The notes below the pieces were generated by a model. That model was not told the DNA's origin. It saw only the letters and a list, made by a program, of their open reading frames with translations, and ran no database searches. From Acidimicrobiia bacterium (lineage in GTDB: Bacteria > Actinomycetota > Acidimicrobiia > IMCC26256 > DASPTH01), in the NCBI GenBank assembly GCA_040880805.1, contig JBBDHW010000037.1, positions 1 to 45,359 of the forward strand: a stretch of DNA of 45,359 nucleotides, read 5' to 3'. This document shows positions 17,522-26,393 of this stretch, one piece after another. A program made the position numbers and the translations under genes. Every line of letters begins with the position of its first letter. The stretch's first letter is position 1.

Positions 17522-18199
17522 ACGCTCGCGGACGGCGGCCTCAGCAAGGACGGTCCAGTGGAAGCTGCCGGGTGGTTGCTGGTCGATGTCCACGACCGAG
17601 AGCGCCTCGAGGTGGGCATCGGTCAGCATCGCGGTCAGGGTCGTGGCGTCGACATAGAAGTGCGGATGGCTCTTGTCGCCCGCGCTCTGATCGTCGACGA
17701 ACGTGTCCGGGCGTACCTCGCGGCCGGCGCCGAAGGCGCGGTGACGCTTCGACAACATGGTCAGCTGTGTGGTCCCGCCGGGATGCAGCACTCGACGGCA
17801 CTCGCTGAACGCGGTGCGCACGACGTCTGCGTCGCCGTGATACAAGACGTTCCAAGCGAGCACGTGGTCGATGCTGTCGTCATCGATCGGGAGGCTCGTG
17901 AACGGCGCGAGCCGCGTGTCGATCCGAAGGCCCTGGGCGTCGGCTTCGCGACGTAGCTCGGCGAGTCCAGTCGGGCTGGCGTCGATGGCGACGACCTCGA
18001 AGCTGGCGCGAGCAAACACGAGTGCATGACGGCCGATCCCGGTTCCGACGTCGACCACGCGCCGTACCCCGCGCGCGACCAGCGCGGGCACGAGCTCGGT
18101 GACGGCCGGCTCCGGCTGATTCCACGATGCGCGGGTCGTGGGGTCAGCCCACCGGCGGTCCCACGCCTGGTGGGCGGTATCGAGCCGCTCTTCCTGCAC
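17519..18199 (-). CDS. Class I SAM-dependent methyltransferase (type 11-like)
   Basis: A 226-residue methyltransferase: RRVVDVGTGIGRHALVFA (motif I, about residues 46-63), VVAIDASPTGL, IDHVLAWNVLYHG (motif IV) and RRVLHPGGTTQLTML (motif III/post). The N-terminal AWDRRWADPTTRASW is common in tellurite-resistance/thiopurine-like methyltransferases. Acceptor unknown. Start GTG 18199. It is the last gene of a minus-strand run beginning with the GH3 enzyme, and lies nine bases after the restored end of the acetyltransferase gene, supporting co-transcription. Confidence 0.86.
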   Translation of the reverse strand: MQEERLDTAHQAWDRRWADPTTRASWNQPEPAVTELVPALVARGVRRVVDVGTGIGRHALVFARASFEVVAIDASPTGLAELRREADAQGLRIDTRLAPFTSLPIDDDSIDHVLAWNVLYHGDADVVRTAFSECRRVLHPGGTTQLTMLSKRHRAFGAGREVRPDTFVDDQSAGDKSHPHFYVDATTLTAMLTDAHLEALSVVDIDQQPPGSFHWTVLAEAAVRER

Positions 18200-18268
18200 A
18201 CACGAACGCTACGCCCGCCAGTGGTAGTGGACGTCGGGAGCGCCTTCCTCGTTCGCTCCCTCGGTCGT

Positions 18269-18658
18269 CTAGATCGCGACGAAGCCGTGGCGCTCGTAGA
18301 AGCGAAGTGCTCCGATGTTGCTCTGGAACGCCCACAGGTCGAGGCCGTCGGGCCGCTGTTCCTTCGCGACGTCAACGAGCGCCGACCCGAGACCCTGGCC
18401 GGTCCATTCGGGATCCACGTACAGCTGGTCGACGCACTCGTCGAGCAGCACCATCATCGCGACGAGCCCGTCGTCCGTGTCGATCACCCACACCTCTCGG
18501 TTCGGAAGCACGATGGACGCGAACCACTCGCGGACTTCGTCGTCGGGATGGACCGGCGGCGGGATGGCGGGGATCGACGCGTGGCGTGACCGCAACCAAA
18601 CCTCGGCGACAGCCGGTGCTTCGTCGGAGCGCGCACGGCGCGGTTGCAGAGGCGTCAG
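18269..18658 (-). CDS. GNAT-family N-acetyltransferase, CTG start and premature amber stop
   Basis: The acetyl-CoA-binding core is clear: VDQLYVDPEWTGQGLGSALV (motif A with the pyrophosphate loop) and LDLWAFQSNIGALRFYERHG (motif B). The usual first strand, RARSDEAPAVAEVWLRS, lies upstream of the first conventional start (TTG 18595). No ATG or GTG is available before the upstream stop, so a CTG at 18658, four bases after that stop and preceded by GGCGGAG, is proposed. At the other end, TAG 18271 interrupts the protein; the 19 following codons in frame (EGANEEGAPDVHYHWRA and stop at 18209) match the normal GNAT tail. The true gene is thus probably 18209-18658 with one nonsense change. Confidence 0.7.
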   Translation of the reverse strand: MTPLQPRRARSDEAPAVAEVWLRSRHASIPAIPPPVHPDDEVREWFASIVLPNREVWVIDTDDGLVAMMVLLDECVDQLYVDPEWTGQGLGSALVDVAKEQRPDGLDLWAFQSNIGALRFYERHGFVAI

Positions 18659-18661
18659 CCG

Positions 18662-19855
18662 CTACTCCGCCGCTGCGGTCGTCCAGCCGTCAGCCGGGAG
18701 TGGATGACGGAACAGGCGAGCCGCATTCTCGTGGGTCATCTTGTCGATGTGGTCGTCGGGTAGCCCGGCGAAGCGCTGTTCGAGGAGCTCCTGTGTGTCG
18801 GGCCAGCTCGAGTCGGCGTGCGGGTAGTCGGTCTCCACCATGATGTGGTCGACGCCGATACGTTCCCGTGCCCCCAGGGTCGACGGGTCGTCGATGGTGC
18901 AGAACCAGAAGTTCCGCTGCACGGCTTCGCTCGGCGTGAGATCGCCGTCCCACACACCGGCACCACCGACCGCGGAGTGCGACATCACGTAGTCGAGCCG
19001 GTCGAGGAGCATCGGCACCCAGCCGATCCCTCCTTCCGACAGGGCGATGTTCAATCGCGGGAACCGCAGCGGCACGCGCGCCCACAACCAGTCGGCGGTA
19101 GCGACGATCCCGTTCACGGGGAACAGTGTGGTGCTGAGCTCGAGCGGCGCACCCGGTGATCCTCCCGCGGACCACGCCGCCGATCCGGTGTGCAGGCAGA
19201 TCACGGTGTCGGTCTCCTCGCACGCCGCGAGCAGCGGATCCCAGTGCTCGGTGTGCATCGACGGCAGGCCGATGTGGTGTGGGTTCTCGGGAAAGCTGAG
19301 CGCCTTGAACCCTCTCGCGGCATTGCGCAGCACTTCCTGCGCGGCGACGGCCGGATCGTTCAACCACGTGATCTGCAACGGGATGATCCGATCGCGATAC
19401 GTACCCGCCCACACGTCGTGGTGCCAGTCGTTCCACGCCCGCACGCACGCCAGCCCGACCTCCTGGTCGTTGGCGCGCGCGAACATCGTGCCGGCGAATC
19501 CGGCAAGCAGCGACGGGAAGCACAGCGACGCCCAGATGCCCGCGGTGTCCATGTCGGCGATACGCGCGTGGATGTCCCAACATCCCTTGCGCATCTCGTC
19601 GAAACGTACGGGATCCATGCTCCACTCGTGCTTCGGGCGTCCGATCACCGCGTTGAGCCCGATGTTCGGATAGAGCGCATCCTCGAACACCCACGCCTGC
19701 TTTGCGCCTTCGAGCTCGACCACACGCGGCGCGCGGTCGACGAGATCCGCGGGCATCCGGCCGTCGAACAGGTCGGCGGGCTCGATCAGGTGATCGTCGA
19801 CCGAGATGATGGTGAACGCCCTGCGCTTCGCTTCCGGGTCGGGGAGCAGCGACAT
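18662..19855 (-). CDS. Amidohydrolase-2 family metal-dependent hydrolase
   Basis: A 397-residue TIM-barrel hydrolase. It has IISVDDHLIEPADLF (metal motif at the first strand), DIHARIADMDTAGIWASLCFPS, the His-bearing VICLHTGSAAW, LNIALSEGGIGWVPMLLDR (substrate-loop Glu-Gly-Gly) and VETDYPHADSSWP (last metal ligand region). Start ATG 19855 abuts the stop of the GH3 gene (TAGATG), so translation is coupled. Proteins of this type decarboxylate or hydrolyse aromatic or cyclic substrates; the actual one is unknown. The acetyltransferase and methyltransferase follow on the same strand. Confidence 0.9.
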   Translation of the reverse strand: MSLLPDPEAKRRAFTIISVDDHLIEPADLFDGRMPADLVDRAPRVVELEGAKQAWVFEDALYPNIGLNAVIGRPKHEWSMDPVRFDEMRKGCWDIHARIADMDTAGIWASLCFPSLLAGFAGTMFARANDQEVGLACVRAWNDWHHDVWAGTYRDRIIPLQITWLNDPAVAAQEVLRNAARGFKALSFPENPHHIGLPSMHTEHWDPLLAACEETDTVICLHTGSAAWSAGGSPGAPLELSTTLFPVNGIVATADWLWARVPLRFPRLNIALSEGGIGWVPMLLDRLDYVMSHSAVGGAGVWDGDLTPSEAVQRNFWFCTIDDPSTLGARERIGVDHIMVETDYPHADSSWPDTQELLEQRFAGLPDDHIDKMTHENAARLFRHPLPADGWTTAAAE

Positions 19856-22336
19856 CTAGATCGTTACCTCCACGGTCGCTACGTGCGCGATGTCTGCCGA
19901 CGATCGACCGATCTCGAGGTCGTACGTTCCCGAGTCGATCCGCCACCCTGGATCGGGAGCGGGCGCCGGTTCCGCGGACGGGATGGGCGGCCCGGTGCGC
20001 CCCGGTAGAGGCGAGTCGGTCACGGGCTGCCAGTAGGAGAAGGCGCGGTCGCCGAGCTCGAGGACGACGGTGCTCGTCTCGCCCGGGTCGAGCCACACCT
20101 TGGCGAACGCCTTCAGTTCCTTCGGTGGGCGCGTGATGCTCGGGTCCCGCGGTGCGACGTAGCACTGCACGACTTCGGCGCCGCGCCGCGCGCCGGTGTT
20201 GGTGACGTCGACCTCGACGGTCAACGTGTCGCCCGCCGTCAACGTCATCGACGACACGCGCGGCGCGCCGATCTCGAACGTCGTGTACGACAGGCCGTGG
20301 CCGAACGGGAACGCAACCCGCAGCCGGCGCGCGTCGTACCACCGGTAGCCCACGAGCACACCCTCGCTGTAGCGCACCTGGCCGTTCTCGCCGGGGAAGT
20401 TTCCGTACGACGGGTTGTGCTCGAGCCGCACCGGAAACGTCGTGGGCAGCCGTCCACTCGGCTCGTTCTCGCCGAACAGCACGTCGGCCAGCGCGTTCGC
20501 CATCTCCTGGCCACCGAACCAGGCCACCGCGGGCACGTCGCCGGCCCAGTCCAACGTGACCGGCGACGCCGCGTTCACCGCGACCACGGTGCGCGGATTG
20601 ACAGCGGCGACCCGACGGATGAGCTCGGCCTGGTCGCCGGGGAGCTCCATGAACTCACGGTCGTGCCCTTCCGACTCCCAGTCGTCGTTCGTGCCGACGA
20701 CGACGATCGCGGCGTCAGCTCCTGCCGCGGCCGCTATGGCGCGTTCCATGAGGTCCGCCGGGGGGAGCGCCCGGCACCCCACCTGCACACCTTCCAACGC
20801 GCCGCTCGTACCGCCTGTTCCACCCACTGCGGCCGTGTACTCGACGACGAGCTCGTGCGGGCTCGTGTCGAGCTCGACCATCGCCTCGATGGCCTCGCTC
20901 CCCATGGCGAAGAGCTCGCGCCCGCGCGGCGGCGGATTCGTGACGCCGTCGAGGACGACGTTGCCATCGAGCAGCACGCGTGACGGGCCGAGCTGCACGA
21001 GCGACAGCACGTGTGGTCCCGTAGTCGACGGAACGAGCGAGGCGGTCGCGCGGAACGAGCTGCCGCCGCCCGGAAGGCCTCCGAGGAAGATCACCCGGCC
21101 GTCTCGCCGTCGCGCGCGCTCGGGCCCTCCGTCGACCACGACCTCGAATTCGGCCGCAACCGGTGGGACCGTCCGCTCGATGTCGCAGCCCTGCTCGTAG
21201 ACGATCTTCACGTCGGCACCCACGCGCTCCTGCAACGCGTCGAGTGGCGGCACGCGGTAGTGCGGTGTGAACGACGCCGACCCGCCGCCCATGATGCGCG
21301 CCTGCTGGGCGTTCGGTCCGATGACAGCCAGCGTGGTGATCGACGACGCGTCGACGGGCAGCATCGCGCCGTCGTTCTTCAGGAGCACCATCGACTCTGC
21401 CGCAGCCGCGCGCGCGAGGGCGCGGTGCTCGGGGCGATCGAGCGATTGCGGCTCCGGCGGCCCGTCGTCGAGCGCGCCGATCCGGTCGAAGACGGTGAGC
21501 AAGCGCGTCGCTGCCGCGTCGACGACCGATTCGTCGACCTCGCCGCCTCGCACCGCGCCGGCGAGCGCGGGTCCGTAAACACGGCCGGGTCCGGGCATCT
21601 CGAGATCGAGCCCGGCGCCCGCCGAACCGGCCGACGACCCGCGCGCGTACCAGTCCGAGATCACGAAGCCCTCGAAGCCCCACTCGCCGCGCAGGACGTC
21701 GGCAAGAAGCCACTCGTGCTCCGCGCAGTAGGTGCCGTTGAGCCGGTTGTACGCGGTCATGATCCCGAGCGAACCGCCCTCGCGCACGGCGAGCTCGAAC
21801 GGGAGGAGTGTGATCTCGCGCAGCGTGCGCTCGTCGATCACGGAGTTCATCGTCATGCGCTCGAACTCCGCGTCGTTCCCCGCGAAATGCTTCACGGTGG
21901 TGGCGACACCCTGCGACTGCACTCCGCGCACGAACGCGGCGGCCGTCTTGCCGGAGAGGAGCGGGTCTTCGGAGTAGCACTCGAAGTTGCGGCCCGCGAG
22001 AGGCGAGCGGTGGATGTTGACCGTCGGGCCGAGCAATACCCGGCACGCCTTCGTGCGCGCTTCGGCGCCGATCGCCTCGCCGATGCGTTCGACCAGCCCG
22101 ACATTCCACGTTGCGCCGAGCGCCGAGCCGCACGGCGCGCAGAACGCGCTCACGCCCTCACCGCCTTCGCCCGGGAGGCCGGGGCCGCGCGCGCCGTTGG
22201 GCCCGTCGGTCACGAAGACCTTCGGGATACCGAGCCGAACGACTGCGACGGTGGACCACAGGTCGTCGCCGGCCAGCAGCGCGGCCTTCTCGTCGAGGGT
22301 CAGGGCTGCGACGAGGGCAGGAATGTCACGGGACAT
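19856..22336 (-). CDS. Glycoside hydrolase family 3 beta-glucosidase-like enzyme with PA14 insert
   Basis: An 826-residue GH3 enzyme, cytoplasmic by absence of a signal peptide. Order: TIM barrel (LTLDEKAALLAG, TDGPNGARG, RNFECYSEDP, TVKHFAGND), the nucleophile Asp at about 228 in GFVISDWYA, the alpha/beta sandwich (VVGTNDDWESEGHDR), a PA14-type carbohydrate-binding insert in the middle (roughly residues 370-510), and a C-terminal fibronectin-III-like domain (TLTVEVDVTNTGARRGAEVV). This resembles BglB-type exo-beta-glucosidases. ATG 22336 is chosen over the far upstream start at 22396 because the family starts there and the longer version would overlap the divergent gene. First gene of a four-gene minus-strand run. 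Confidence 0.92.
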   Translation of the reverse strand: MSRDIPALVAALTLDEKAALLAGDDLWSTVAVVRLGIPKVFVTDGPNGARGPGLPGEGGEGVSAFCAPCGSALGATWNVGLVERIGEAIGAEARTKACRVLLGPTVNIHRSPLAGRNFECYSEDPLLSGKTAAAFVRGVQSQGVATTVKHFAGNDAEFERMTMNSVIDERTLREITLLPFELAVREGGSLGIMTAYNRLNGTYCAEHEWLLADVLRGEWGFEGFVISDWYARGSSAGSAGAGLDLEMPGPGRVYGPALAGAVRGGEVDESVVDAAATRLLTVFDRIGALDDGPPEPQSLDRPEHRALARAAAAESMVLLKNDGAMLPVDASSITTLAVIGPNAQQARIMGGGSASFTPHYRVPPLDALQERVGADVKIVYEQGCDIERTVPPVAAEFEVVVDGGPERARRRDGRVIFLGGLPGGGSSFRATASLVPSTTGPHVLSLVQLGPSRVLLDGNVVLDGVTNPPPRGRELFAMGSEAIEAMVELDTSPHELVVEYTAAVGGTGGTSGALEGVQVGCRALPPADLMERAIAAAAGADAAIVVVGTNDDWESEGHDREFMELPGDQAELIRRVAAVNPRTVVAVNAASPVTLDWAGDVPAVAWFGGQEMANALADVLFGENEPSGRLPTTFPVRLEHNPSYGNFPGENGQVRYSEGVLVGYRWYDARRLRVAFPFGHGLSYTTFEIGAPRVSSMTLTAGDTLTVEVDVTNTGARRGAEVVQCYVAPRDPSITRPPKELKAFAKVWLDPGETSTVVLELGDRAFSYWQPVTDSPLPGRTGPPIPSAEPAPAPDPGWRIDSGTYDLEIGRSSADIAHVATVEVTI

Positions 22337-22388
22337 GCCGCCCAGTATTGGCGGGTCGGGTACCGCGGCGAAAGACGAGAATGCCGAG

Positions 22389-22952
22389 ATGAGCACCGAC
22401 GAGTCGCTGGTCCTCCCTTCCTACGTCGATTGGCCGCTCTTCCCCTTCGAGGGCGAGCTGCGGGTCAAGCCGCCGACCCAGCTCGACGCCGATCGCGTGC
22501 GCAGCGGCGAGCCTGGTGGACCACCTTGTGGCTCATGTCCGGCGGACGACGACGCCTTCATCTGGGTCGACGACCGGTGGCGCCTGTTCGCCCGGGAGGA
22601 GCCGCCCTCGGTACCAGTGCTCGTGATCCTCGAGACGAGGGCGCACGTCGACCTGGACGGGCTCGACGGTGAGCTCGCAGCCGAGCTGGGCCCGATGATG
22701 ATGCGGCTCGACCGAGCGATCCGTGCGGTCGGCAACGTCGGTCGGGTGCACGTGCACCGCTGGGGAGACGGGGCCGAGCACTTCCACATCTGGTTCTACG
22801 GCCGGCCGGTCGGCTCCATGAACATGCTCGGTTTCGGGATGCCCCTGTGGGAGCCGATCCTGCCGCGGATTACCGAGCCCGAGTGGCGCGCCAACCTGGT
22901 GACCGTCGCGCAGGCTCTCGCCACCGACGGGGGACGCGCGGTCGTCGGCTAG
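22389..22952 (+). CDS. HIT-like protein of unknown function
   Basis: A 187-residue protein. Its best motif is RVHVHRWGDGAEHFHIWFYGRP, where alternating His/hydrophobic residues (H-F-H-I-W) resemble the active-site strand of HIT-superfamily nucleotide hydrolases or transferases, though the classical H-x-H-x-H is not exact. A Cys pair (GGPPCGSCPADDD, residues ~44-51) and LPLWEPILPRITEPEW-like C-terminal blocks are also notable; proteins like this occur in actinobacteria as unannotated genes. ATG 22389 gives the natural start. It diverges from the GH3 gene and ends overlapping the stop of the convergent synthetase in a CTAG. Confidence 0.6.
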   Translation: MSTDESLVLPSYVDWPLFPFEGELRVKPPTQLDADRVRSGEPGGPPCGSCPADDDAFIWVDDRWRLFAREEPPSVPVLVILETRAHVDLDGLDGELAAELGPMMMRLDRAIRAVGNVGRVHVHRWGDGAEHFHIWFYGRPVGSMNMLGFGMPLWEPILPRITEPEWRANLVTVAQALATDGGRAVVG

Positions 22953-24499
22953 CGCGCGTAGCGGTCGCGCAGTTCCTGCTTCCTGATCTTGCCCATCGGG
23001 TTGCGCGGGACCTCGTCGACGAGCTCGAGCTGCTCGGGGATCTTCTGGGTGGCGAGTCCCACCGAACGGCAGTGCTCGGCGATGTCGGCGAGGGTCAATC
23101 TGCCGACGCCCTCCTCGAGTTGGACGACGGCGCAGCATCGCTCGCCCGTCCTCGGGTCCGGCACACCGATGACGGCGACGTCGAGGATCTTGGGGTGCCC
23201 GTGGAGCACGTCCTCCACTTCCGTTGCCGAGATGTTCTCGGCGTTGCGGATGACGACGTCTTTCAGGCGACCGGTGATCTTCACGTGGCCCGACGGGAGC
23301 ACCATGCCGAGGTCGCCGGTGCGGAAGAAGCCCTGGTCGTCGAAGGCGTCCTTCATGAGGTCGGAATTCGCGTAGCCGCAGAAGAGCTGTGGCCCGTTCA
23401 GGCACAGCTCCCCGGCTTCGCCCGACCCGCACTCGCTGCCGTCGGGGCGAATCACCCGGATCTGCGCTCCGGGTGACGGTCGTCCCTCCGTGGTGCTCAG
23501 CTGCTCGTCGGTATCGTCCAGCGACGGCGCGGTTGCGATGGGGAACTCGGTGAGTCCCCAGCTCGAGCAGACCCCGCGTCCGCCCAGCACCTCCTGGACC
23601 TCTCGATGCAGCTCGGGCGAGTTGGGCGCGCCGCCGCCGCTGCAAGTACGCAGGCGCGGGAACAGCCGCTCCGGGCCGTGCTTGCGCTGCGCGGCCATGT
23701 ACGCGTGGAAGAACGGGATCGCGCTCCCGAGGAGAGTCGCGCCGTGCTCGGCCATCACGAGCGGGCTGCGCTCGGGGTCGAAGACGTCGATCGTCACGAT
23801 GCGGAAGCCGGTGAGCAGCGACGCGGTGACGATCGCCATGCCGCCGATGTGCGCCATCGGGAACGCAACGGGAAGGACGTCGTCGGGTGTGGTCGAGTAG
23901 CCCGCGACGAACCCGTACGAGCCCGCCATCACCGACGCGTCGGTGTGCCACACGCCCTTCGGGTCGGCGGTGGATCCCGACGTGTGGTACAGCCACCGTG
24001 CCGGCAGCGACACGGCGTCCGGATACGACGGCGGGGGTGGCAGTGTCGACGGGTCGCCCCTCGGCAACTCATGGTCGGAGTCGAGGATCTCGAAGCCGTG
24101 CGATTCGGCGATCGTTTCGAGCATCGCCCGATGATCGAAGCCCCGGAACGTGGCGGGTGCGATGACGAGGTCGGGCTTCGCCTCACCGGTGATGTAGGTG
24201 ACCTCGCGCTCGCGCATGATCGGGATGATCGGGTTCTGCACCGCGTCGAGGCGCCCGAGTGCGGCCATGAGCACCACCGCCCCGATCGTGGTAGGTATCT
24301 GCCAGCTCACGACCGATCCCGACGTGATCCCGCGCGCAAACAGCGCAGCCGCGACGCCAACCGCTGTGTCCCGGTACTCGCCGAACGTCATCGAACGGCC
24401 GAGGTCGTCCTCGAGCATCACCGCGTCGGGTGTGCGCGCGGCACGCTGCTCGACGACGCCCCACAGCGTGACGGGGTGTTCGGGGATCGCTTCCTGCAT
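22949..24499 (-). CDS. AMP-binding acyl-CoA synthetase
   Basis: A 516-residue ANL-family ligase: P-loop LYHTSGSTADPKGVWH, CSSWGLTEFP (A5-type motif), FFRTGDLGMVLPSGH, GRLKDVVIRNAENISATEVE, and PRNPMGKIRKQEL with the catalytic Lys near the C-terminus. It lacks obvious substrate hints. ATG 24499 begins the conserved N-terminus and lies four bases after the enoyl-CoA hydratase stop, making it the last gene of the UGSC operon. It presumably activates the acid that enters the pathway. Confidence 0.92.
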   Translation of the reverse strand: MQEAIPEHPVTLWGVVEQRAARTPDAVMLEDDLGRSMTFGEYRDTAVGVAAALFARGITSGSVVSWQIPTTIGAVVLMAALGRLDAVQNPIIPIMREREVTYITGEAKPDLVIAPATFRGFDHRAMLETIAESHGFEILDSDHELPRGDPSTLPPPPSYPDAVSLPARWLYHTSGSTADPKGVWHTDASVMAGSYGFVAGYSTTPDDVLPVAFPMAHIGGMAIVTASLLTGFRIVTIDVFDPERSPLVMAEHGATLLGSAIPFFHAYMAAQRKHGPERLFPRLRTCSGGGAPNSPELHREVQEVLGGRGVCSSWGLTEFPIATAPSLDDTDEQLSTTEGRPSPGAQIRVIRPDGSECGSGEAGELCLNGPQLFCGYANSDLMKDAFDDQGFFRTGDLGMVLPSGHVKITGRLKDVVIRNAENISATEVEDVLHGHPKILDVAVIGVPDPRTGERCCAVVQLEEGVGRLTLADIAEHCRSVGLATQKIPEQLELVDEVPRNPMGKIRKQELRDRYAR

Positions 24500-24503
24500 C
24501 AGC

Positions 24504-25307
24504 TCAAGAGGTCTTGTCGAGCTGTGCGGCGACGCGGTCACGCGCGTTCGGGAGTTGCAGCAGCCGCGAGAACTCCTGGCCTTCGAGCTCACGGGCGCGC
24601 AGGATCCCCTCGCGCTCGGCGTCGAGCACGAGCCGCTTCGTGGCCATCAGCGACGGCAGCGGGTGCTCCGCGATGCGAGACGCCAGCTCCACCGCCTCGG
24701 CGACGAGGCGGTCGGCCGGACACACCTTCACCGCGAGGCCGCACGCGACGGCCTCCTCGGGTTGGATCCAGTCCGAGGTGAACAGCGCGAGCGCAGCGCG
24801 CTGTCGGCCCGCTCGACGAGGAAGGAGATAGCTGCTCGCGGCTTCCGGCGCGACACCCATCCGCGTGAACGGCGCGCGCAGCCGCGCGTTCTCCGACACG
24901 AGCACGAGGTCGCAGTGCAGCAGCATCGTGAACCCGATGCCGACGGCCGCGCCGTTCACCGCGGCGATCACCGGCTTGGGGAAGGACGAGAGCGCGTTGA
25001 CGAAGGCATCGAAGCCGCGGCTCATCGAACTCGCCTCCGCCGGACGCTGCGGCGTCGCGGCCAGCTGTCCCTCCTCGGGTATTACGGCCGTCATCTCCGT
25101 GATGTCGACGCCGCCGCTGAACACACGCCCTGCGCCGGTGAACACCACCACACTCACCGACTCGTCGGCCTCTGCTTCTCTGAGCGCGACCGCGGCGGCG
25201 TGGTACAGCCGTTCGTTGAACGCGTTCGCCTTGTCCGGGCGATTCAACGTGAGCACGCGCACGAGCTCGATGTTCTCGATCAGGAGCAGGTCAGGAGTGT
25301 CGGGCAC
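24504..25307 (-). CDS. Enoyl-CoA hydratase/isomerase (crotonase) family protein
   Basis: A 267-residue crotonase: VRVLTLNRPDKANAFNERL, the oxyanion-hole FSGGVDITEM (first) and PVIAAVNGAAVGIGFTMLLHCD (second), and LRAPFTRMGVAPEAASSYLLPR, where Glu in the usual catalytic position is followed by Ala-Ala-Ser-Ser. It binds acyl-CoA substrates and may hydrate, isomerise or hydrolyse them. Start GTG 25307, nine bases after the companion gene's stop. It lies between the companion protein and the acyl-CoA synthetase, so it should act on the same CoA-linked intermediate. Confidence 0.92.
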   Translation of the reverse strand: MPDTPDLLLIENIELVRVLTLNRPDKANAFNERLYHAAAVALREAEADESVSVVVFTGAGRVFSGGVDITEMTAVIPEEGQLAATPQRPAEASSMSRGFDAFVNALSSFPKPVIAAVNGAAVGIGFTMLLHCDLVLVSENARLRAPFTRMGVAPEAASSYLLPRRAGRQRAALALFTSDWIQPEEAVACGLAVKVCPADRLVAEAVELASRIAEHPLPSLMATKRLVLDAEREGILRARELEGQEFSRLLQLPNARDRVAAQLDKTS

Positions 25308-25316
25308 GGCGGGAAT

Positions 25317-26393
25317 TTACCGGGGGAAGAAGTCGTCGGCCCAGGCCACTTTCTGGTGTGCGAGCTCGCTGTCTCCCCAGCTCGGGAGCACGACGGCGTG
25401 CAGGCTGGCGAGCCCTCCGCACACGATCACCACGAACTGGTCGGGGCGCTCGTTGAGAAACACACGACCGGTCTCGTCGATGCGACCTTTCTGCTCGAGC
25501 ACGGCGCGGTTCGGCTCGGGCCAGAGGTCGATCGGCTGCCACGCGTGCTCGAAGAGGTAGGTCTGGAGGTCTTCGATGTTCGGGAAGGCCCGGGCGAAGC
25601 GCTGGGCCCACTCGGGGTTCACCGCGATCACCGTCTGCCCGTTGCCGGCGGTGGGCGTGAGGAACTTGTTCGACAGCGGGAACGCCGCGCTCTTCGCGAC
25701 GAGACGGAGGAGGTCGCGCGGGTCGTCGTTGTTGATGTCGGCGATCGCGTGGGTTCCCTTTGCTGCGTGCACCGTGACGACGTCGTCGTCGCGCGAGTAG
25801 CCCCACTGCTCCGCGAGTGACGGCCACGGCGACTGCTCGTCCCATTCGCCGAAGCACACGCCGAGCCGCCCCGGCTGCCCGAACACGCTCTTCGACGTCG
25901 CGCCGGGCGTCGGACCGACCGTCTGCCCGCCGATGTTGCGCAGACACAGCGACACCGCGCGCCCGATCGTCATCGAGCCGCGTCCGGCGGCGCCGCCCAT
26001 GCAGCCGTTCTGGTAGTCGATGCCCACCCGGTCGCGCGACGGTCCGTTGACGATGAGGTACGGGAACACACTCGACGTGGTGGTGGTGATCCCCTCGAGG
26101 TTGAACGGCGGCTCGCACATGGCCTCGAGCGCAGCGATCACGTAGGGCATCCCCCAGGCTTCACAACCGGCCATGGCAGCGTTGACCGCGGCGAGCTCCA
26201 CCGTCGCCTCGCGGTTCATCGGCGGGAGGATCCCGATGACGTCGTCGGTGTGGAACGGTGTGGACGCGAGGATGCCGCGCACGCGACGTTCCGTAGGCGG
26301 GAGGAGCGGCAGGCCGTCGCCCCATCCGGCTTCCAACGAGAGCTCGTAGAGCGCGACGGGGTCTTCGTCGATCCTGATCCGGTCACTGACCAA
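25317..26393 (-). CDS. Conserved companion protein of the UGSC selenoprotein, unknown function
   Basis: A ~358-residue protein starting with LYELSLEAGWGDGLPLLPPT. Other striking blocks are GILPPMNREATVELAAVNAA, MAGCEAWGMPYVIAA, NGCMGGAAGRGSMTIGRAV, SLCLRNIGGQTVGP, GRLGVCFGEWDEQSPWPSL and ERPDQFVVIVCGG. Several Cys (about six) and glycine-rich loops suggest a metal, flavin or thiol site, but I do not recognise the fold. No ATG or GTG fits; TTG 26393, overlapping the UGSC stop by eleven bases, is proposed. The long upstream frame to 26897 is a shadow of the UGSC gene. Its tight link to UGSC suggests the two work as one enzyme. Confidence 0.7.
   Translation of the reverse strand: MVSDRIRIDEDPVALYELSLEAGWGDGLPLLPPTERRVRGILASTPFHTDDVIGILPPMNREATVELAAVNAAMAGCEAWGMPYVIAALEAMCEPPFNLEGITTTTSSVFPYLIVNGPSRDRVGIDYQNGCMGGAAGRGSMTIGRAVSLCLRNIGGQTVGPTPGATSKSVFGQPGRLGVCFGEWDEQSPWPSLAEQWGYSRDDDVVTVHAAKGTHAIADINNDDPRDLLRLVAKSAAFPLSNKFLTPTAGNGQTVIAVNPEWAQRFARAFPNIEDLQTYLFEHAWQPIDLWPEPNRAVLEQKGRIDETGRVFLNERPDQFVVIVCGGLASLHAVVLPSWGDSELAHQKVAWADDFFPR

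Noticed and set aside
17276-17956. Plus-strand 226-codon frame starting at the DinB-like remnant
   Set aside because: Its second half is the antisense shadow of the minus-strand methyltransferase at 17519-18199; only the first ~80 codons have family resemblance.
18269-18271. Amber codon in the acetyltransferase as pyrrolysine
   Set aside because: TAG is used as an ordinary stop in neighbouring genes, no pyrrolysine genes are visible, and GNAT enzymes have no such residue; a nonsense change is simpler.
19856-22396. GH3 start at 22396 giving 20 more residues
   Set aside because: It would overlap the start of the divergent gene, the extra residues are not family-like, and ATG 22336 fits the family N-terminus.
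20715-22672. Very long opposite-frame readings across the GH3 gene (both strands)
   Set aside because: Arginine/glutamate-rich composition typical of shadow frames in GC-rich genes, with no recognisable domain.
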